A stretch of DNA of 64,000 bases from Erythrobacter oryzae (lineage in GTDB: Bacteria; Pseudomonadota; Alphaproteobacteria; Sphingomonadales; Sphingomonadaceae), in assembly GCF_030271515.1 (NCBI RefSeq), contig NZ_JASCXI010000004.1, positions 248,001 through 312,000 of the forward strand, given 5' to 3'. Under the pieces are notes generated by a model. The model saw only the letters and a list, made by a program, of their open reading frames with translations, had not been told where the DNA came from and did no database searches. Shown here one piece after another: positions 1-9,933 of the stretch. The first letter of the stretch is position 1, and each line of letters starts with the position of its first letter. Made by a program: the position numbers and the translations under genes.

Positions 1-363
1 GGCTTCCTTTTCGATGCGGAGCAGACAGCGGGTGAAACGTTCGGGATCGAGCGGAAGGGCGAGATAATCGAGCGAGCCGGCCTTGATCGCCTCGACGATG
101 CGGCCCGGGCGGGGCTGGACGTCGACCGCGATCAGCGGGAGCCAGATCCCCAACCGACCGAGCCGGTCGAGGATCATCCCCACCCCGCCTTCCTCGGGCG
201 TGTCGCGGGCGATGATGATCCCCTCCCTCGGCGGGTGGACCGCGAGTTCGGAGAGGTCACCATAGACCTCGCAGTGGTGGCCAAGCGCGAAGCCTACACG
301 GGCCAATTCGGCGCGTTGACGGCTGCACGAGTCGATGAAGTGGAGGGAGGCTTTGCGTGTCAT
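1..363 (-). CDS. Response regulator, receiver-like N-terminal part (partial, runs off window)
   Basis: The reverse strand reads from an ATG at 361-363 to the window edge without a stop, giving 121 residues. The translation begins MTRKASLHFIDSCSRQ and has the alternating pattern of a receiver domain, including IIIARD where the phosphoacceptor strand would lie and a GSLDYLALPLDPERF end typical of the alpha4-beta5-alpha5 face. The usual acidic pair near the N-terminus is not clear, so the receiver looks degenerate. A LuxR-type output domain would be expected beyond the edge, as in FixJ-like proteins of sphingomonads, but it is not in view. It lies downstream of the Anbu operon on the same strand, 142 bases away, so it probably has its own promoter. 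Confidence 0.7.
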   Translation of the reverse strand, partial: MTRKASLHFIDSCSRQRAELARVGFALGHHCEVYGDLSELAVHPPREGIIIARDTPEEGGVGMILDRLGRLGIWLPLIAVDVQPRPGRIVEAIKAGSLDYLALPLDPERFTRCLLRIEKEA

Positions 364-473
364 GTGAGCCTGTCTGCGCTAACCCATTATGGGATTCACG
401 CATGAGCGGCCCCGTTCCGGAGGATTTACCATCTCCCCGAAACGTCATCTATCTGAATTATAGAGGAAATTTA

Positions 474-488
474 CCTCCGTAACGGAGG
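474..488 (-). terminator. Hairpin downstream of the Anbu operon
   Basis: CCTCCG and CGGAGG form a perfect six-base stem around a three-base loop, 18 bases beyond the Anbu stop codon. On the minus strand the hairpin is followed by TAAATTTCC, which is only weakly T-rich. It is a plausible but weak intrinsic terminator. Confidence 0.4.
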
Positions 489-505
489 CAGATCAGGTCT
501 GGCCC

Positions 506-1252
506 CTAGGTGTCATCGCTGAAGCTGTAAGGCGGCAGCGAGTGGAAGGCCGACCGCAGCGCATCACCCCAACCCGATGAAATCGTGTCGAAATACTCGT
601 CTTCGGCGGTGACGCGATGTTCATGCAAGGGTTTGAAGTTATCCTTGCCGATCACCAGCAGATCGAGCGGCAGGCCGACCGAGAGGTTAGCCTTGAGAGT
701 CGAATCGAAGCTAACCATCATCAGCTTGACCGCGTCCTCGAAGCTCATGTCCTTCCCGTAGCCGCGGATCAGGATCGGGCGGCCGTATTTGGTCTCGCCG
801 ATCTGGAAGAAGGGCGTGTCCCAGCTCGCCTCGATGAAATTGCCTTCGGGATAGATCATGAACAGGCGCGGCTGCATCCCGGCGATCTGCCCGGCGACGA
901 TCATGGTGGCGGTGAAGCGGCCCTTGCCGTCGGGGCCGTTGTCGCGCTGGGCCTGTTCGATGGTGTTGCGCAGCAGGCGCCCGATCTCGGTCGCGACCTG
1001 GAACATCGTCGGCCCCTTGATGAGGCAGTTCTCGCGCTCCGAGGGGGCCTTGGTGCGCTCCTCGAGCTGGCTGATCACCGCCTGCGTGGTGGCGAGGTTG
1101 CCCGCGGTCATCACCGCGATGATGCGCTCGCCCGGAACGCTCCAGTGGAACAGCTTGCGGAAGGTCGAGATGTTGTCGACGCCCGAATTGGTGCGCGTGT
1201 CGCTCATCAGGACGAGGCCCTTGTCGAGCACCATGCCAACGCAATAGGTCAT
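506..1252 (-). CDS. Anbu, proteasome-type bacterial peptidase
   Basis: The 248-residue product is an Ntn-hydrolase of the 20S proteasome beta-subunit / HslV superfamily, of the Anbu (bacterial proteasome homologue) type. It starts MTYCVGMVLDKGLVLMSDTR, so Thr2 becomes the N-terminal nucleophile once Met is removed; SDTRTN and the FRKLF lysine are the other expected active-site segments. Its length is normal for Anbu. It is the last gene of an operon with ATP-grasp, alpha-E and transglutaminase-like genes, which is the classical Anbu neighbourhood. Anbu forms open helical or ring-like assemblies; its natural substrate is not known. A 98-base gap separates it from the transglutaminase gene. Confidence 0.93.
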   Translation of the reverse strand: MTYCVGMVLDKGLVLMSDTRTNSGVDNISTFRKLFHWSVPGERIIAVMTAGNLATTQAVISQLEERTKAPSERENCLIKGPTMFQVATEIGRLLRNTIEQAQRDNGPDGKGRFTATMIVAGQIAGMQPRLFMIYPEGNFIEASWDTPFFQIGETKYGRPILIRGYGKDMSFEDAVKLMMVSFDSTLKANLSVGLPLDLLVIGKDNFKPLHEHRVTAEDEYFDTISSGWGDALRSAFHSLPPYSFSDDT

Positions 1253-1351
1253 GAAGTCTTCCTCTCCCTCTCCGCCGCCCGCACCGCCCTAGCGCGATGC
1301 CGACCTGAGCGCAAAGGGCCCAAGCGCAAAGGCACGGCGGGGTCTATCGGG

Positions 1352-2209
1352 CTATTGGTTCGACTGGCTCTGCGACTGGCTCTGACTCTGGGCCGGCTGC
1401 GCCTCGACCGCCACCCCCACGGTGAGCACCTGATCGCTCGCGCCGATGCTGATGCCGGTGACGGGCGCGGCATCGCGGTAGTCGCTCCCTGTCGCCACGC
1501 GGACATAGCGCGGATCGGGGGAGATGCCGTTCGACACATCGAAGCCGACCCACCCCAGCCCCTCGACATGGGCCTCGGCCCAGGCGTGGGTGGCTTCCTG
1601 CTCGATCCGGTCGTCCATCAGGAGGTAGCCCGAGACATAGCGCGCCGGCACCCCGCTCGCGCGGGCGGCACCGATGAAGATATGCGCGTGGTCCTGGCAC
1701 ACCCCCGCCCCATGCCCGACCGCTTCCTCGGCGGTGGTGGCCGAATGGGTGCGCCCGGTCTCGTAGGCGATGCGCTCGCGGATCAGCGCGGAGAGCGCGT
1801 GGAGGAAATCGAGCGGCTTCCTCGTATCGCTCGCCGGCACGTCGCGCAGCAGCCCGCGCAGGCGCGCGCCGGGGCGGGTGAGCGGGGTCTGACGCAGGAA
1901 GCTCCACAAGGGCAGGTGCCCCGAATGGCGACCGATCACCCCGGCATTGTCCTCGGTCTCGACCACGCCCTCGCAGGTCACCGTCACCTCGCGCGCGCCG
2001 GGGGTGAGGCCGACCAGCGTGACGTGGTTGAAATGCTGGTCGTCATACTGGAGCTCGGCATGGGCGTTTGCGAAGGTCATCCGCCATTCGAGGATGCGCT
2101 GGCCCTGCGTCTCCTTGGGGGTCAGCCGCAGCCGCTGGAGCGCGTGGACCACCGGCTCGCTGAAGGCATAATGGGTCGTGTGCCGGACCTGGAGTTTCAA
2201 TTTGCTCAT
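1352..2209 (-). CDS. Transglutaminase-like cysteine peptidase of the Anbu operon
   Basis: This 285-residue protein has an N-terminal beta-rich region (MSKLKLQVRHTTHYAF) and a transglutaminase-like core. The likely triad is Cys171 in GAGVCQDHAH, His208 in THAWAEAH and Asp224 in VGFDVSNG. The ATG at 2207-2209 overlaps the stop of the alpha-E gene by four bases (ATGA), which fixes the start although the frame stays open further upstream. The C-terminus ends in a run of Gln-Ser dipeptides encoded by an imperfect short repeat near 1352-1385, probably a flexible tail. It is thought to act with the ATP-grasp and alpha-E proteins in making or trimming a peptide; this is inference from conserved co-occurrence. 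Confidence 0.9.
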   Translation of the reverse strand: MSKLKLQVRHTTHYAFSEPVVHALQRLRLTPKETQGQRILEWRMTFANAHAELQYDDQHFNHVTLVGLTPGAREVTVTCEGVVETEDNAGVIGRHSGHLPLWSFLRQTPLTRPGARLRGLLRDVPASDTRKPLDFLHALSALIRERIAYETGRTHSATTAEEAVGHGAGVCQDHAHIFIGAARASGVPARYVSGYLLMDDRIEQEATHAWAEAHVEGLGWVGFDVSNGISPDPRYVRVATGSDYRDAAPVTGISIGASDQVLTVGVAVEAQPAQSQSQSQSQSNQ

Positions 2210-3150
2210 GCGTGGAACCGGTAATCCTCGGCGATCGCGCGGGCGATGGCGTTGTTGCGGGCGAGGAAATCGACGAGGAATTCGTGCAGCCCCTGCTCGA
2301 AGATCTGGTCGACGGTGAGATGGCTGATCCTGGTGTCGGCCTCGCGCATCAGGGCGACTGCGCTGCCCTCGACCCCGTGGGTGCGGGCGAGCGCGCCGAG
2401 GCAATCGCGCAGGGCATTGCGGCAGAAGGCGAGGCTCCGCGGGAAGCGGTCGTCAAGCACCACGAATTCTACGATCCCGCGCGCCTCGATCTGCCCGGCA
2501 TTGAGCCAGGAATAGACCCGCGCTCCCGCGACCGAGCGCAGCACCTGCTCCCACTGGCCGGTATCGAGGCTCGAGCCGACATAGGAGAGAGATGGCAGGA
2601 GGATGAAGTATTTCATGTCGAGAATGCGCGCGGTCGAATCCGCGCGCTCGATAAAGGTGCCCGCGCGGGCGAAGTGGTAGCCTTCGTCGCGCAGGATCGA
2701 GCCGTCGAAGGCGCCGTGGACCTGCGTGCCCGCGCGCCGGATCGCGGCGAGCACCTCGCCCACCATGGTCTGGCCGACGGGCCGCGCGAGCAGGCGGTCG
2801 ATGCGCATCCAGTTCTCGTTGACCGCTTCCCACACGTCCGAGGAGATGTTGATGCGGCTCTCGCGCGCGTTCGACCGCGCCCCGGCGAACATGGCGCGGA
2901 CATTCCCGGGGTTCGAGGGCCCGCGCAGCACGAAATTCCAGACCGCGGTCCCGTCATAGCTGTCATGCGCGGCCTGATAGGCGCTCTGGAGGCCGAGGGT
3001 GGCGATCACCGAACGCCATTCGGCCTCGGCGGTGACGACATCGCGGGTCAGCGCCATGCGCAGCGCAGCCTCGAGCAGGCGCGCGGTGTTCTCGGCCCGC
3101 TCGAGATAGCGGAACATCCAGAACAGGCCGTTTGCGGTTCTGCCCAGCAT
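2206..3150 (-). CDS. Alpha-E domain protein
   Basis: The 314-residue product is an all-helical alpha-E domain protein. It begins MLGRTANGLFWMFRYLERAENTARLLEA, and this WMxRYxERAEN segment is the family hallmark. No catalytic motif is visible. It lies between the ATP-grasp gene (one base apart) and the transglutaminase gene (four-base overlap), so the three are surely co-transcribed. Members of this family nearly always accompany circularly permuted ATP-grasp proteins, sometimes as fusions. The biochemical role is not established. Confidence 0.9.
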   Translation of the reverse strand: MLGRTANGLFWMFRYLERAENTARLLEAALRMALTRDVVTAEAEWRSVIATLGLQSAYQAAHDSYDGTAVWNFVLRGPSNPGNVRAMFAGARSNARESRINISSDVWEAVNENWMRIDRLLARPVGQTMVGEVLAAIRRAGTQVHGAFDGSILRDEGYHFARAGTFIERADSTARILDMKYFILLPSLSYVGSSLDTGQWEQVLRSVAGARVYSWLNAGQIEARGIVEFVVLDDRFPRSLAFCRNALRDCLGALARTHGVEGSAVALMREADTRISHLTVDQIFEQGLHEFLVDFLARNNAIARAIAEDYRFHA

Positions 3151-3151
3151 G

Positions 3152-4582
3152 TCAGTCCTTCAGCACCCAGGTGTCCTTGGTGCCGCCTCCCTGACTGGAA
3201 TTGACCACCAGCGACCCCTTCTTGAGCGCCACCCGCGTGAGCCCGCCCGGAGTGATGTCGATGCCTTCAGGGCTGACCAGCACGAAGGGCCTGAGATCGA
3301 GGTGCCGGGGCGCGAGGCCCTTGGCGGTGTAGATCGGGCAGGTCGACAGCGCGAGCGTCGGCTGGGCGATGTAATTCTCGGGCTTGGCGACCAGCTTCTC
3401 CCGGAAGGCGGCGATCTCGCGCTTGCTCGAAGTGGGCCCGATCAGCATCCCGTAGCCGCCCGAGCCGTGGACTTCCTTGACCACCAGCTCGGCGAGGTTG
3501 TCGAGCACGTAGGCCAGCGAGTCCTTGTCCGCGCACCGCCACGTCTGGACGTTGGGCAGCAAGGGCCGCTCGCCGGTGTAGAATTCGACGATCTCGGGCA
3601 TGAAGGAATAGATTGCCTTGTCGTCGGCGACGCCCGTCCCCGGCGCATTGGCGATGGTGATCCCGCCCGAGCGATACACGTCCATGATCCCCGGCACGCC
3701 CAAGACGCTGTCGGGATTGAAGGTGAGCGGATCGAGGAATTCGTCGTCGACCCGGCGATAGAGCACGTCGATCGGCTTGTAGCCGCGCGTGGTGCGCATC
3801 TGCACCCGGCCCTCGGTGACGCGCAGATCGCTGCCTTCGACCAGTTCGGCGCCCATCTGGTCGGCGAGGAAGGCGTGCTCGAAATAGGCCGAGTTGAAGA
3901 TGCCCGGCGTCAGCACCGCGACGGTCGGCTTGCCCCCGGTGAAGGCCGGCGGCACGCAGGCGGCAAGGCTTCGGGCGAGGCGGCGCGGGTAATTCGACAC
4001 GCTCTCCACCCCGATCCGGCTGAACAGATCGGGGAACATCCCCATCATCGTCTCGCGGTTCTCGAGCATGTAGGACACGCCCGAGGGGGTGCGCGCATTG
4101 TCCTCGAGCACGAAGAACTCGTCCGGCCCGGTTCGCACGAGGTCGATCCCTACGATATGGGTATAGATCCCGCCCGGCGGGGTGAAGCCGACCATGTTGG
4201 CGAGCCACGCGTCATTGCCGCGCAGCAGCCGCTCGGGCAGGCGCCCGGCCCGCACGATCTCCTGCCGGTGATAGAGGTCGTAGAGGAAGGAATTGAGCGC
4301 CCGCACCCGCTGCTCGATCCCGCGCGAGAGACGGCGCCATTCGCTCGCGGTGATGATGCGCGGCACCATGTCGAAAGGGATCAGGCGCTCTTCGGCCTCG
4401 TTCTCGCCATAGACGTTGAAGGTGATGCCGGTGCGGCGGAAGGTGTCATCCGCCTCGCGGTTCTTGCGGCGCATCAGTTCGGGCGGCTGCTCCGCGAACC
4501 AGCGGCAATATTCGGCATAGGCGGGCCGCGTGTTGCCTGCCTCGTCGAACATCTCGTCGAAATTACCGCCCCGCGCCTGCAT
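3152..4582 (-). CDS. Circularly permuted ATP-grasp protein
   Basis: The 476-residue product belongs to the circularly permuted ATP-grasp type 2 family. Recognisable blocks are NEMFDEAGNTRPAY-like N-terminal sequence (here NFDEMFDEAGNTRPAY), TFNVYGENEAEERLIPFD, EFFVLEDNARTPSGVSYMLENR and a C-terminal SLVVNSSQGGGTKDTW segment. ATP-grasp enzymes make carboxylate-amine bonds, so a peptide-ligase role fits, but the substrate is unknown. It is the first gene of the four-gene Anbu operon. The ATG at 4580-4582 is preceded by the purine stretch GCGGGGGTCA. Confidence 0.92.
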   Translation of the reverse strand: MQARGGNFDEMFDEAGNTRPAYAEYCRWFAEQPPELMRRKNREADDTFRRTGITFNVYGENEAEERLIPFDMVPRIITASEWRRLSRGIEQRVRALNSFLYDLYHRQEIVRAGRLPERLLRGNDAWLANMVGFTPPGGIYTHIVGIDLVRTGPDEFFVLEDNARTPSGVSYMLENRETMMGMFPDLFSRIGVESVSNYPRRLARSLAACVPPAFTGGKPTVAVLTPGIFNSAYFEHAFLADQMGAELVEGSDLRVTEGRVQMRTTRGYKPIDVLYRRVDDEFLDPLTFNPDSVLGVPGIMDVYRSGGITIANAPGTGVADDKAIYSFMPEIVEFYTGERPLLPNVQTWRCADKDSLAYVLDNLAELVVKEVHGSGGYGMLIGPTSSKREIAAFREKLVAKPENYIAQPTLALSTCPIYTAKGLAPRHLDLRPFVLVSPEGIDITPGGLTRVALKKGSLVVNSSQGGGTKDTWVLKD

Positions 4583-4617
4583 TGACCCCCGCAGAATGAC
4601 TTAGTCGCGGCACTCTA

Positions 4618-4645
4618 ACCCGCGTTTCGCAAAAGGAAAGCGGGT
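4618..4645 (-). terminator. Stem-loop downstream of the MarR-like gene
   Basis: ACCCGC-g-TTTC pairs with GAAA-GCGGGT around a seven-base loop, with one bulged base. It lies 47 bases past the stop of the minus-strand gene at 4692 and ahead of the Anbu operon. No T-tract follows, so factor-independent termination is uncertain. Confidence 0.4.
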
Positions 4646-4691
4646 GGGGCATTTGACGTAGATTGCCGACAAAATCGCCGATGCGCGAGGC

Positions 4692-5120
4692 TCAAGCTGT
4701 ATTCAACGATGGAACATTCCAGCTCTGGTTCGGATCTGAGAGCGATGGCCATGGGTCGCCGAAAAAAACCCTGTCCAACTTGGCCACGAATGCTGGGGCG
4801 AGCCGAACGAAGCTAACGCGTTGGTCCGTGAGATGGGGATAGCGGAACACCATCCCGCACTCCTCCAAGAATCGCAGATACCGGTGTGAGGTTGTTTGCG
4901 GAATTCCTGCGGCCAGTCCGATGATGGACGTCTTGATCGGGATGCTTGAGTGCTCGGCCTCATAAAGCTCCAGCAGAATCGTCACCTCAGGCTTAAGAAT
5001 GCAGATTTGGCCCATTGCGGCGGCGATCGCCTCGCTCGTAGCGCGAAACGACTTATACGTATTCATACTTAACGGCGACTGAGACATTGGTTTTTGCACT
5101 GGCATTCTCCCGACTGGCAA
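4692..5120 (-). CDS. Small winged-helix (MarR-like) regulator
   Basis: The frame encodes up to 142 residues with a winged helix-turn-helix: a helix pair around SSIPIKTSIIGLAAGIPQTT, a recognition helix SHRYLRFLEECGMV and a wing at YPHLTDQRVSFVRL. This resembles the MarR/IclR type of DNA-binding domain without a separate ligand domain. The start is uncertain. The longest frame begins with TTG at 5120, while in-frame ATGs occur at 5105, 5087 and 5066. None has an ideally placed ribosome site; a GGGAG lies just before the ATG at 5105. It is divergent from a LuxR-type gene and shares with it a 188-base spacer holding a perfect dyad. Confidence 0.75.
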   Translation of the reverse strand: MPVGRMPVQKPMSQSPLSMNTYKSFRATSEAIAAAMGQICILKPEVTILLELYEAEHSSIPIKTSIIGLAAGIPQTTSHRYLRFLEECGMVFRYPHLTDQRVSFVRLAPAFVAKLDRVFFGDPWPSLSDPNQSWNVPSLNTA

Positions 5121-5174
5121 AACCCCTTTTTAACCCGTCCTGCTAGCGAATAGTGGAGAATGACCGTTTAATCA

Positions 5175-5194
5175 CGTCACGTAGCCTCGTGACG
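5175..5194. promoter_or_regulatory. 20-bp perfect dyad between MarR-like and LuxR-type genes
   Basis: CGTCACG-N6-CGTGACG is a perfect inverted repeat with seven-base arms and a total length of 20 bp, the same overall length as a lux box. It sits in the divergent spacer, about 113 bases upstream of the LuxR-type start. It is likely an operator for one of the two flanking regulators. Confidence 0.5.
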
Positions 5195-5307
5195 GCGGCT
5201 CTTGTTTGGGTTAATGGCTGCGACGGGGATCGAGGGGTGGCACTTGTGCGAGGGGAAGTTTTTTCCCTGTTCATGCGCCATGGGCATCGGGGAAAGAACT
5301 AACCAGT

Positions 5308-6021
5308 ATGGGCAACGATCAGCATCCCGCCAACGAGGGACCGATCCACCTTACCCGCAGCCTTCTGAAGGCGGTTCGCGAACTTGGTGTCGTTTCAATG
5401 ACCTACCATTTCGCGAAGTCTCACCAATCGCTCAAGCCTGTCTTGCCCTATCTGCATTTCGAGACCGGAAAGACTTTCTCGCGGTACGAATTGCCCGATG
5501 AGCACTCCGAGGTTCTGCGTCGATGCCATGATTACATTATTGACCTGGGCAAGCCCGTGATCCTCTCGCAAGTGCTGCCGCTATTTCGATCGGTAGAGCC
5601 GCGTTTGACCGAAGAAATCATGACTGCCGCAAATGAAATGGGTGTCTTCGATCAGTACATGATCCCGGTGTATGGGCCATTCATGGTCAATGGTGTGATT
5701 GCATTCGGAAAAGGCAGCACGATTGATCCGAGTGAGAAGGCGATGCTCAAGAAAATGGAAAGCCTTGCCGCGTTCCATCATAACCGCATGGTTGTCCATT
5801 TCGGTGAAAAGCGATCCGACATCGAACTCTCTCCGCGAGAAAACGAGGTGCTGACCTGGATCGCACGGGGCAAATCGAGCACCGATATCGCCACGATTCT
5901 CGGGGTAAGTCTTTCGTCAGTCGACACCTACACCCGGCGGATCTTCGAGAAGATGGGGGTTCATGACAGGGTGTCGGCCGCAGTTAACGGGGTCGTCGAA
6001 GGCTTGGTCAAACCGACCTGA
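5308..6021 (+). CDS. LuxR-type regulator with autoinducer-binding-like domain
   Basis: The 237-residue protein has an N-terminal domain of about 165 residues resembling the autoinducer-binding domain. A C-terminal LuxR helix-turn-helix follows: LSPRENEVLTWIARGKSSTDIATILGV, then a recognition helix SSVDTYTRRIFEKMGV. No luxI-type synthase is nearby, so it would be a LuxR solo. The ligand-pocket signature (W57, Y61, D70, W85 in TraR numbering) is not clearly kept in the N-terminal domain, so AHL binding should not be assumed. Base composition is slightly lower in GC than its neighbours. It has its own promoter region, shared with the divergent MarR-like gene. Confidence 0.85.
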   Translation: MGNDQHPANEGPIHLTRSLLKAVRELGVVSMTYHFAKSHQSLKPVLPYLHFETGKTFSRYELPDEHSEVLRRCHDYIIDLGKPVILSQVLPLFRSVEPRLTEEIMTAANEMGVFDQYMIPVYGPFMVNGVIAFGKGSTIDPSEKAMLKKMESLAAFHHNRMVVHFGEKRSDIELSPRENEVLTWIARGKSSTDIATILGVSLSSVDTYTRRIFEKMGVHDRVSAAVNGVVEGLVKPT

Positions 6022-6069
6022 TCGCGTGGGCGAAAAGCGCGCCTCGGGCAGCCTTGCTCGGATAGAAGT

Positions 6070-6903
6070 TCACCCCCTGACGCTCTCCAGCTCCGCCAGC
6101 AGCGTCGCGATCACCTGCGGATCATAGGTGAAGCCCATGTGGGTGCAGCGCAGCGCCACCGCGCGGTCGCGTTCGCCGGGGCGGCCGGCGGCGCAGCGCG
6201 GGGCGATGACGCCGTCGTTGGCGCTCCACAGCGCGACCGTCTCGACCGGGGGCTTCACGTGCAATTCGGCGGCGATCGGGGGGGCGTCGACCGAGTGCCC
6301 GGTGATGAACTGGTAGGCGCGCCAGACGTTGTTGGCGCGGGGGGAGCCGCTGAAGGGCGAGCCCATCGAGATCACCTTGGCGACGCTCTCAGGCTGACGC
6401 TTGGCGATCTCGCGCGCATAGAGGCCGCCGAGGCTCCAGCCGATCAGCACCACCTTCTGCCCGTGGCGCGCGTGGAGTTCGAGCAGGCGCTGTTCGACCT
6501 GATCGAAACGTTCCTCGGTCGGCCCCCAGTTGAAGCCGAGGCCCCAGCGCTTGGCAATGTGTCCCGCACTCTCCAGCTGCCGCGCAAGGTAGCGCATCCG
6601 CATCGGGTGCGCGCCGAAGCCGGGGAGCAGCATCACCACTTGCGGGTTGGCGCTGGGAGCGATCTCGAGCGTGCGGCGCACGCGGCGCACGGGCTCGAGC
6701 AGCACCTGAGTCTCACCGAGCAGCCGCACGAGGCGGGGTTTGCCGCTCTCGCGCTCCTCGGGGATGGCTTCGCGTGCCAGTGCGACCCGGCGGGCAAAAT
6801 CGGTCGCGGCATAGGCCTGCTGCGCGCGCCCGCCCGCAGCCGCAGCCGCTGCGACCAGCGGGGCGGGCAAGCGAGGACGGTCAAAGGCGAAGCGCGTGGC
6901 CAT
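6070..6903 (-). CDS. Alpha/beta hydrolase (esterase/lipase-like)
   Basis: The 277-residue product has an alpha/beta-hydrolase fold. VMLLPGFGAHP is the oxyanion-hole strand and LIGWSLGGLYAREIA carries the nucleophile elbow G-W-S-L-G. A late SANDGVIAPR holds the likely acid residue and CTHMGF the likely catalytic His. There is no signal peptide. I chose the ATG at 6901-6903 because the upstream in-frame start at 6939 is a TTG without a ribosome site. The substrate cannot be predicted. It is convergent with the LuxR-type gene. Confidence 0.85.
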   Translation of the reverse strand: MATRFAFDRPRLPAPLVAAAAAAGGRAQQAYAATDFARRVALAREAIPEERESGKPRLVRLLGETQVLLEPVRRVRRTLEIAPSANPQVVMLLPGFGAHPMRMRYLARQLESAGHIAKRWGLGFNWGPTEERFDQVEQRLLELHARHGQKVVLIGWSLGGLYAREIAKRQPESVAKVISMGSPFSGSPRANNVWRAYQFITGHSVDAPPIAAELHVKPPVETVALWSANDGVIAPRCAAGRPGERDRAVALRCTHMGFTYDPQVIATLLAELESVRG

Positions 6904-6973
6904 GGAAAGCCACAAGCCAGACAGCCGCTGAACCGTCAATTAATTGTAACCCGCGTAATAAATCCGACACATT

Positions 6974-7531
6974 TCATTGGGCCGGTGTTTCCGCCGCGCC
7001 CGGCGCCGGGCAGTCGCCGGTCCGCTCGTGCTGGACGGAGACGTTCATCGTCCCCTCGACCCCGCCGAAATCCTTTCTGGTGGCGGCGGTGAACTCGGCG
7101 CCGGTGGGTTTCGCGCTGCCTTCCATCGCGGTGCGCGTGGTTACCCCTTGCGCCTCGCACACCAGCATTCCCTGAAACGCGCCGTCCTTGAGCGTGAAGG
7201 TCTCGAAGGAGCAGGCGCCGTCCTGCCCCTTGGTGAGCAGCGTCTCGAACCCCTTGTCGACCTCGGCCGCGGTGAGGCAGCTTTCCAGCGTGCGGACCAG
7301 CCCCGCGCCGTGCCCCTCCATGCCCTCGGGCAGGCCGGGGATGTCGAGCCCGGTCAGAGTGATGGTGGTCTTGTAGAGCCCCGGCTGCGGCTTCAGCCCC
7401 TGCGTCTCGGCCTGCTTGGCGGCCTCGGCGACGGTCGCGGGGGCTCCCTTGGGGGCCTCGCTCTCCTTCTCGCCCGAGCAGCCCGCGGCGAGCATCGCGG
7501 CGGCGAAGATGGTGAGGCTACGCGGGGTCAT
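6974..7531 (-). CDS. DUF3617-type lipoprotein
   Basis: The 185-residue product starts [20 protein letters not shown], a signal peptide ending in a lipobox (L-A-A-G-C), so it is a predicted lipoprotein. After an Ala/Glu/Lys-rich linker comes a DUF3617-like domain beginning [18 protein letters not shown], with paired cysteines at SCLT, CSFE, LVCEAQ and GDCPAP. Such proteins are common in sphingomonads and have no known function. The frame is open further upstream into the uvrB region, but the ATG at 7529-7531 has the signal peptide. It is divergent from uvrB. Confidence 0.85.
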   Translation of the reverse strand: MTPRSLTIFAAAMLAAGCSGEKESEAPKGAPATVAEAAKQAETQGLKPQPGLYKTTITLTGLDIPGLPEGMEGHGAGLVRTLESCLTAAEVDKGFETLLTKGQDGACSFETFTLKDGAFQGMLVCEAQGVTTRTAMEGSAKPTGAEFTAATRKDFGGVEGTMNVSVQHERTGDCPAPGAAETPAQ

Positions 7532-7654
7532 CGGGGCATCTCCTTGGGGTATCTGCCTGCGACAACGGCCCGCGCGCCAAACCGTGCCCCGAAAAGCGCC
7601 GAAGCCCGCCCGCCCCGCCTTGCGCGTCCCCGCTTTGTTCCCCATACAGGGAGC

Positions 7655-9850
<2,196 letters not shown>

Positions 9851-9933
9851 ATATCTGTGGGATGACTTGACGTTCCACTTGCGTCGCGAAGGCAGGAATG
9901 ATTGAAGACCCTTGCAGCAACAGGGGTCGATTA

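Noticed and set aside
1352..1385. Short repeat (ctggctctg) as a mobile or CRISPR-like repeat
   Set aside because: It is the coding sequence for the Gln-Ser tail of the transglutaminase-like protein.
3149..4585. A 478-codon plus-strand frame opposite the ATP-grasp gene
   Set aside because: It mirrors the ATP-grasp gene exactly and encodes no recognisable motif; it is a shadow of the real gene.
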